From Euperipatoides rowelli (lineage: Eukaryota > Onychophora > Udeonychophora > Euonychophora > Peripatopsidae), in assembly GCA_003024985.2 (NCBI GenBank), contig PXIH01S0019561.1: a DNA stretch of 12,989 bases; one strand, 5' to 3'. Below are positions 8,132-12,989 of the stretch, in pieces. The notes beneath the pieces are model-generated. The model saw nothing but the letters and a program-made list of their open reading frames with translations. It made no database searches and had not been told where the DNA came from. Each line of letters begins with the position of its first letter. The stretch's first letter is position 1. A program made the translations under genes and the position numbers.

Positions 8132-8700
8132 CTAATATGTTAATTTTTGACATCTTGGAATGATTTCTAATACTACTTGGAGGTAGTCAATGATGCTTAA
8201 TCCATTCTTGAAACCAGCTTGTTCTTTTGATTGAGTCACATTCTTTTTGCAATCTATTAGAACCTTGATAAGATTTTTATAAATGGCTGGTAACAAGATT
8301 TCAGGACTGTAATTTTTAAGATCTTTCACCTTTCCTTTATAACAATTTTATAACAGCATTACTCCAACCAATTGGTATATTTCTTTGTTTTAAACATTCT
8401 ATAAAACACCAAGCTAGTGTCTTTTCTAGATTTTCCCCACCTGCTTTCATAATATAAGTTATGTTGTATTCTCCTGGTGCCCTTCCATTCTTCATGTGTT
8501 TCAGTGCATGCTTGACTTCTTCCACGACTACATCTTGTACATCAATCATTGTATCAGTCAAATCATTTAAGTCTTCTTTTAGATCATCTTAATGTTGGTA
8601 TTATCTAAACCATCTTAATACATTCTCTTGTAAAATTCTTCAACTCTTTTGACAATTAGGACTCTATTTCTAATAATGGTACCATCTTTTTTCTTTTATT
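8132..8700 (-). pseudogene. Non-LTR retrotransposon reverse transcriptase relic (RTE-like)
   Basis: In the live element this polymerase copies its RNA into DNA at a nicked chromosome site. Reading leftwards, three pieces align with the family in order. About 8695-8562 has a K-K-D-G-T-I-I motif and V-E-E-F-Y-K, broken by stops. Then 8561-8337 has V-K-H-A-L-K-H-M-K-N-G-R-A-P-G-E, A-G-G-E and I-P-I-G-W-S-N-A-V-I. After a frameshift near 8337, about 8340-8132 has L-K-N-Y-S-P-E-I-L-L-P-A-I-Y-K, then E-Q-A-G-F-K-N-G and S-I-I-D-Y-L-Q-V. These are the conserved N-terminal reverse-transcriptase blocks. Several residues are missing before the EQAGF block. The homology stops just short of the block with the first catalytic Asp, and the YADD-type motif and endonuclease domain are absent. 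It cannot be functional. The RTE assignment rests on resemblance to elements annotated in insects; another non-LTR clade is possible. Confidence 0.88.
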
Positions 8701-9600
8701 GTTATTATTTGATTTCTCTCAATGTCTGTAAAACGAAAACAAATGATATTCAGATAGCTGGACAGTTTTCCCGTACTCTCGGGATTGTGTAGTCGTAAAC
8801 AAACCAGAGCCTATCACGCAATCACAGTTAACTCTAATTAGTTTTTAGGCTGAAAAGAACCTGGTATTTAAACACAAACTTATCAAGATCATCAGTTTGG
8901 ACCATTTTTTGAATGAAAACTTACTAATAAAATTCACACTGTTTTTCACAACATACTGTCATGCAGTGTTCATTGGATGTCTGAAGGCTGCGTGGTAGAT
9001 CACCATATTTGGTTCCAGTAACAAAGTGTCATCATCAAGAAAACTCTAGAATGCCATCTGACTTGGTGATTTAATTGGCAATTATTAACTTTTCTTAAAT
9101 TTTTATCATTTCCGAGTTCAATCAAACTTCATGGAATTGAGCATGCATCATCGTCCCATTGATAATGAGTCATACACCTTCATCTGTCTTTGTCAGATAA
9201 TTATATAGGATTATAAGGACACTTTAAAAATCATCAAGCAAGCAATAAATAGTCTTACAACTATGAAAGTCAAATATAATAGTTCAACAATATAATGTTT
9301 TTTTTTTAATTCTCACGTTTTTTGCAGACCAGTATAATTCATTTTAATTTAAAATTGGGGAAGGATTTTTCTTAATTAATAATTGAATTTTATTTAATAA
9401 ATTTAAATATGGGTTTTTTTTTTTAACATTTTAAATTTGATTATATATTAATTTGTATATTTAGTTATTTTTGTATATTTTAATGATATAAGTTATGTGC
9501 TTAAATAAAAATGTGTTTAATGTTGAGCAGCTAAATTCCATGTTTGTGTTGATGTTTAGTTAAGGAAATTGCAGAATATATAAATTTATTTGAATATTGA
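8701..9600. other. Spacer with a less AT-rich middle part
   Basis: Left of 8900 there is a moderately CpG-containing stretch (about 8765-8830). Between about 8940 and 9200 composition is more balanced, and a plus frame at 8985-9074 stays open for 29 codons with a mixed residue content, but I recognise no domain and it has no ATG near its beginning. From 9290 onward the DNA is extremely AT-rich with T runs. No RNA gene was found. Confidence 0.5.
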
Positions 9601-9641
9601 TTTCAACCTAATATTGTCTAGTCTTCTTTCAGCCCTATCTG

Positions 9642-9820
9642 GGCAATGTCTACAGGCTGTATTTCTTCCCTCTCTCTCTCATCGAGTTTCAATAGGGGTT
9701 GTCATATTTGGAATGTAACTGTATTCTCTAATATTCTAAATAAAGTTAGCCTGGATTTGTCATTACTCATTAGGTGGTAGATATGGCAAATGCTACAGGC
9801 AAAATTAGCCTGTATTTCTT
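9642..9820. repeat. Diverged direct repeat around CTACAGGC...CTGTATTTCTT
   Basis: GGCAATGTCTACAGGCTGTATTTCTT (given here as its two shared words, GGCAA and CTGTATTTCTT) at 9642-9667 reappears at 9785-9820 as GGCAAATGCTACAGGC, ten extra bases, then CTGTATTTCTT. Those extra bases make the second copy a small inverted repeat (AGGC to GCCT). A related word, AGTTAGCCTGGATTTGTC, lies near 9744. The copies imply a local duplication of roughly 140 bases spacing or two hits of one small element. Confidence 0.55.
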
Positions 9821-9882
9821 GTTTAATTAAAATGTTATGAGCATTATGTCATGAGCACTGATATAGCTAGAAAATTTTATTT

Positions 9883-10090
9883 GGGGAGGGGGGGGGGTGA
9901 GGAATTTCCTAACTCTGACTCCTCAAATTTCCAACTCACCACTATTGAACAGTTTTTCCTTCTTCAACTGGATTTTTTCCAACTGCCAACCCCATAATTC
10001 CCAAATTTCTGACTTTTTAAAACTTTCAGTCAAAGTTGGAGGAGGAAGTTACCCGTCCCATTAGCGATACCCCTGGGCATGCTCCCTGAC
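9883..10090. repeat. G4-A-G10 tract followed by a C/T-rich block
   Basis: GGGG, A and ten G (9883-9897) are followed by a block rich in TTTCCAACT-like and CTGACT words up to about 10030, then GTTGGAGGAGGAAG and a GC-richer end with AGCGATACCCCTGGGCATG. TCCAACT and AGTTGGA occur in inverted orientation. GATATAGCTA just left of the tract (9870-9879) and TTAGCGATACC near 10060 match imperfectly as inverted ends. A plus frame is open for about 50 codons through the C/T-rich part, but its sequence is low-complexity. It is probably a degraded small element. Confidence 0.4.
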
Positions 10091-10212
10091 CATGCTGCAT
10101 CAGTATTTGTGGCTCATTTTTAATTTAAAGGCTGAAGCACATTCATGCACATACCACATGTTCTATTATGAATTATTCAGTAGAAGCTGGGGTATTTTAT
10201 ATATGAAAGTGA

Positions 10213-10534
10213 TTATTCCTATGGGGGGGGGAGGGTGTTTGAGATAATGCTTTCCTACTGTAGTTCTTATTCCTATGGGGTGTACTTAACCATAAACATA
10301 TAATTTTCTCATGCGTAGAATCTTATACATTGTAGTATTATTGTATTTAAATTCAAATGTGCGTTTTTTAATTAAAATATGTCGTAGAAACTAACACGTT
10401 TTGTGTATTTTTAATTTAAAAAGTGCTCTATTCCACGATTTCGGTTTACATTCAGTTTATGTTATGGAAATACAATAATCATATACTATGCATGTGTAGT
10501 TAACTATATCCCCCCCCCCTTCCCATATGAATAA
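10213..10534. mobile_element. Possible 322-bp element with G-rich inverted ends
   Basis: The left end TTATTCCTATGGG (10213-10225), extended by further G to G9AGGG, is mirrored at the right end by CCCATATGAATAA (10522-10534), which is preceded by a C10 run (10510-10519). Twelve of thirteen terminal bases match, and in both cases the G/C homopolymer lies just inside. An internal direct copy of the left word (TTATTCCTATGGGG) lies at 10267-10280. The inside has no coding capacity. This fits a miniature inverted-repeat element, but no target-site duplication is clear, so the boundaries are provisional. Confidence 0.4.
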
Positions 10535-10539
10535 CACCG

Positions 10540-11411
10540 GCCTTTATATATTTCCTGTTTATTCTATTATTTTTTATTTATAAAGACAATTATGCTATTT
10601 TTTTTTAAATGCATTATTTCAGGATTTTTTTTTTTTTTTAATAATAATTTTAATTTTATGGGGCTGACCCTGCGTTTTTCTTTCCATTACTCTAGGGAAT
10701 ATTCCTGATTTGTTTGTCACTTTCAATTCTTTTCTTTTCTGTGTAATTTAATCTCTGTAGCTCATTTCTCAGCTTATGAAATATCTCAACCACTTAAACA
10801 TAGTTTTTTTCCCCCTATTTCTTCTCTCTAATGTAAACATAATATTCTTTGTTAAATTTCATTTCTTAACAAAACAGGAAGGATTAAATTTTATCCAACT
10901 TTTAAAAAAAAAATTAAGCTATTTATTCTTTAATTTAAGTAAAAACAAAATATTTGGATTTGGATTTCATTTTCTCTCTAGATTTCTCCATGTCTCATTC
11001 TTTCCCATCCTCTATCTTTTTATTTTTTTATCTTCCTCATTATTCGTAATTTGTATTTAAAATATTTAAAGGGAAAAAAAAATCTTGAAAGATAGCAGCT
11101 GCAAGCTTTATCTTATCCTTATTGAGAATAATACAAATTTAGTCTGAAATCTAAGGTTTATAAGTAGAGAAAAGCAAATCAAATGACAAACAATAGAATA
11201 AAAATTCAAAAAATTATTTCTAGTTTGGGGTTTAAATCTTTGAGAAGCAATAGGACAATATTTATAAGTCCCTAATAGTAGAAAATAGATTTAATACTAT
11301 AATTATTATTATTATTTTGTCTATTATTATATAGGTTTATTTGAACTATGAAAAAAATATTTACAATGAATGTAAAAACTTATGTTGGTTTTCATTTGAA
11401 TCAAAACTTTA
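10540..11411. other. T-rich spacer with a long pyrimidine bias and an (ATT)5
   Basis: From about 10560 to 11060 the plus strand is dominated by T and C, with several T runs. The 94-codon open frame at 10776-11060 has an ATG start but is mostly Phe, Leu, Ser and Lys, exactly what this composition yields, and I see no domain; its hydrophobic look is not evidence of a membrane protein. An (ATT)5 microsatellite sits at 11302-11316. Confidence 0.6.
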
Positions 11412-11437
11412 CAAGTAAAAGCTAAAACTTTTACTTG
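11412..11437. repeat. Perfect 10-bp hairpin
   Basis: CAAGTAAAAG (11412-11421) and CTTTTACTTG (11428-11437) pair perfectly around the 6-nt loop CTAAAA. It is short and AT-rich, with no associated gene. Confidence 0.7.
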
Positions 11438-11724
11438 ATTGTTGAAAATTCATTAGCAAAGCAGGATTTTATGGTTTATTTATGAATTTCTGCAAGTGCA
11501 GCTGAAATTAAACACCACAAAAAAAAAAAAAGCCGCCTTATAATTTTTTTTTTTTGTTTAAAATTTGCTAGCAATCCATGACTGTACTTTAGCTTTCTGA
11601 TTTTTTTTGTTATCAATATTTTTGCTGTCTCTGAAAAAGGAATCCCTTGTTTTGTCAACTTTCAATGCTGCTATTAGTCATTGTTATATAACTTTAGTTA
11701 GTAATTCGATACATACCTGGAGCA
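11438..11724. other. AT-rich spacer
   Basis: It contains A and T homopolymers around 11518-11560. The minus-strand frame at 11476-11658 spans them and shows no family resemblance. Confidence 0.55.
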
Positions 11725-11755
11725 AAGGGAGTTTAGGATATATATATACTCCCTT
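11725..11755. repeat. 8-bp hairpin enclosing an AT dinucleotide run
   Basis: AAGGGAGT (11725-11732) pairs perfectly with ACTCCCTT (11748-11755). The 15-nt loop includes TATATATAT. It could be a cruciform-prone site. Confidence 0.6.
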
Positions 11756-11850
11756 CAGATCCTAATGAAAGCTTAAATTAAAATAAATAATATAATTGAT
11801 ATCAAATTGCTGAATCAAGATGTTATTAAAATGATAGTAAGAGAAGTGCA

Positions 11851-11869
11851 CCACCTGTTAATAAGGTGG
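11851..11869. repeat. 6-bp hairpin with 7-nt loop
   Basis: CCACCT (11851-11856), loop GTTAATA, then AGGTGG (11864-11869). This is the only GC-rich stem in this part of the window. Chance occurrence is quite possible. Confidence 0.4.
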
Positions 11870-12110
11870 ATGGATAACGCCCTGCCCTCCGTAATAAAAT
11901 ATATTAGTATTTGCATGACTTATTCGCTTAGCACTGTATGATGGATCACTTATGCAGTTTATGACATGCTACTGAAGGTCATTTCTTATGTTGTTTAATA
12001 TTTCTGATTATCATAATTATATTCTTCTTAAAAAAGATTAAGTTAAGCAGACCTTTATGTAAAGTGCTCATACTGTCTAAGATCTATTGAAAGGTAACAT
12101 TACATTCATG
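11870..12110. other. AT-rich spacer
   Basis: Nothing recognisable is visible on either strand. Confidence 0.55.
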
Positions 12111-12600
12111 CATGACACATGCTGTGGTGTTCTCAACACTTATGGATTAAACATTATTTTTGTGACTGCTGTGTAAATTTGGATTCTGAATTCTATCTAA
12201 ATCCCCTATACATAGTATGTTTTTTTCTAAAAATCACAGAGCCGAAGTGGGATTCATTGCACATTAGTGCATCCTAATACTGTGAGCTTAACAACATCAG
12301 GGCTTATACTGGAACATACAATACTTACATGCTGTATTTCAAATACGGTAATACTAACATGAAATAACAATATCTGATAGATAAAGCATTTATCATTTGC
12401 TGGTTGGGGGAAACAACATATTATTTGAATGTCAAGCATACTGTATGTACTGATGTCATTAACCTCATAGTTTTACGTCAGCCTCGTGTGACAGAATGTC
12501 CTTCAGGCTCTACATGTTTTGGACAAACATCCTATATATTAATTTTAGAAAGAAATCTGTATCACAGTTTATATAGCAATCACAAAACATAATTGATGAT
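12111..12600 (+). other. Balanced-composition segment with short exon-like open frames
   Basis: Homopolymers largely disappear here. On the plus strand a pyrimidine-rich tract ends in AAAATCACAG (AG at 12238-12239), and a frame then stays open to 12356; a donor-like ACG followed by GTAATA lies at 12348, so a 108-base exon (12240-12347) is formally possible. Its product has three Cys and a mixed composition. A second frame at 12404-12592 begins at TTG and includes a C-P-S-G-S-T-C motif, but it is in a different phase and no acceptor of quality precedes it. Neither piece matches a domain I can name with confidence. Host exon, old pseudogene and chance all remain open. Confidence 0.2.
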
Positions 12601-12989
12601 AGATAAATACAAATTTATTTTAAAGTCTGGTCCAGGCAGAAGTCTCTTTTCAAACTTATTATTTTTTTCCATTCCTAGATTTATTACAGCAATAATTTTT
12701 TTTCTTTCATTTGTATAAATTTCTACTGTTTTTTTTAATTTATGTTTTAACTCTGCTTTTATATAAAGATATTTGGATTAATTATATTTGCTTTCTATTT
12801 CTGGAGTAGATTAGTATAAATAATTCATGAGAAGAATTTTACATATGGTTGTCTTTAAGAAAATACAAGANCCTAAGACACTATCTGAATATGCAAATTA
12901 TTTTATTCAAATATTGTTCCATCTGACCAGCTAACTGAATTATCATCAATCAAGCAAACTCAGGAGCTACCTTATTTCATTACTAAACG
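12601..12989. other. AT-rich spacer to the window end, with one N
   Basis: No gene is visible. An undetermined base stands at 12871 in otherwise ordinary sequence, indicating a sequencing ambiguity and not a gap of known size. Confidence 0.6.

Noticed and set aside
9899-10056. About 50-codon frame in the C/T-rich block
   Set aside because: The DNA is made of repeated CAACT, TTTCC and CTGAC words, so the frame is a product of low complexity.
10776-11060. 94-codon plus-strand frame starting with ATG, apparently hydrophobic
   Set aside because: It lies wholly within a T/C-biased tract; Phe, Leu and Ser runs follow from composition and no domain is seen.
1-12989. tRNA genes, rRNA, CRISPR arrays or prokaryotic operons
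   Set aside because: No convincing B-box/T-loop word with a matching acceptor stem was found by eye, no regularly spaced repeats exist, and coding density is far too low for a prokaryote.

Overview
This window reads as non-coding DNA from the nuclear genome of an animal, most likely an invertebrate. It is strongly AT-rich and full of long homopolymers: T or A runs of 13-17, and six G or C runs of 9-13. It has no bacterial-style gene packing, and I found no long open frame that looks like a host protein. The only protein-level homology I can see is to two mobile-element families. One is a Tc1/mariner-superfamily transposase of the kind common in arthropods and other invertebrates. The other is a non-LTR retrotransposon reverse transcriptase resembling RTE-type elements. 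Both are broken relics. They fit an arthropod well, but I cannot exclude a mollusc or another bilaterian.

Layout. Positions 1-150 are richer in G, C and CpG than what follows and may hold the edge of a host exon; both strands offer a plausible splice site, so the direction is unresolved. From about 150 to 2400 the sequence is AT-rich spacer with small repeats. A dispersed repeat (copy A, 2428-2640) has a clear inverted partner (copy B, 6121-6346), and a weaker possible third copy lies at 7960-8130. Between A and B lie a GC-richer island (2920-3060), a striking 31-bp foldback (3964-4041), another island with short open frames (4795-4985), a 36-bp tandem duplication (5308-5379) and the C-terminal part of a dead transposase (about 5616-5926, plus strand). 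From 8132 to 8700 on the minus strand lies a dead reverse-transcriptase fragment that stops before the catalytic motifs. From 9600 to 10540 there are short direct and inverted repeats built around G/C homopolymers, including a possible 322-bp element with inverted ends (10213-10534). The remainder to 12989 is AT-rich spacer with three small hairpins and one calmer segment (12110-12600) with short open frames.

No genes are seen working together. The window is best described as an intergenic or intronic stretch shaped by old transposon insertions, slippage and small duplications. I found no evidence of a new multi-gene system. The items most worth checking are the foldback at 3964-4041, the inverted A/B repeat pair enclosing the transposase relic, and the recurrent G-run followed by AGGG motif.
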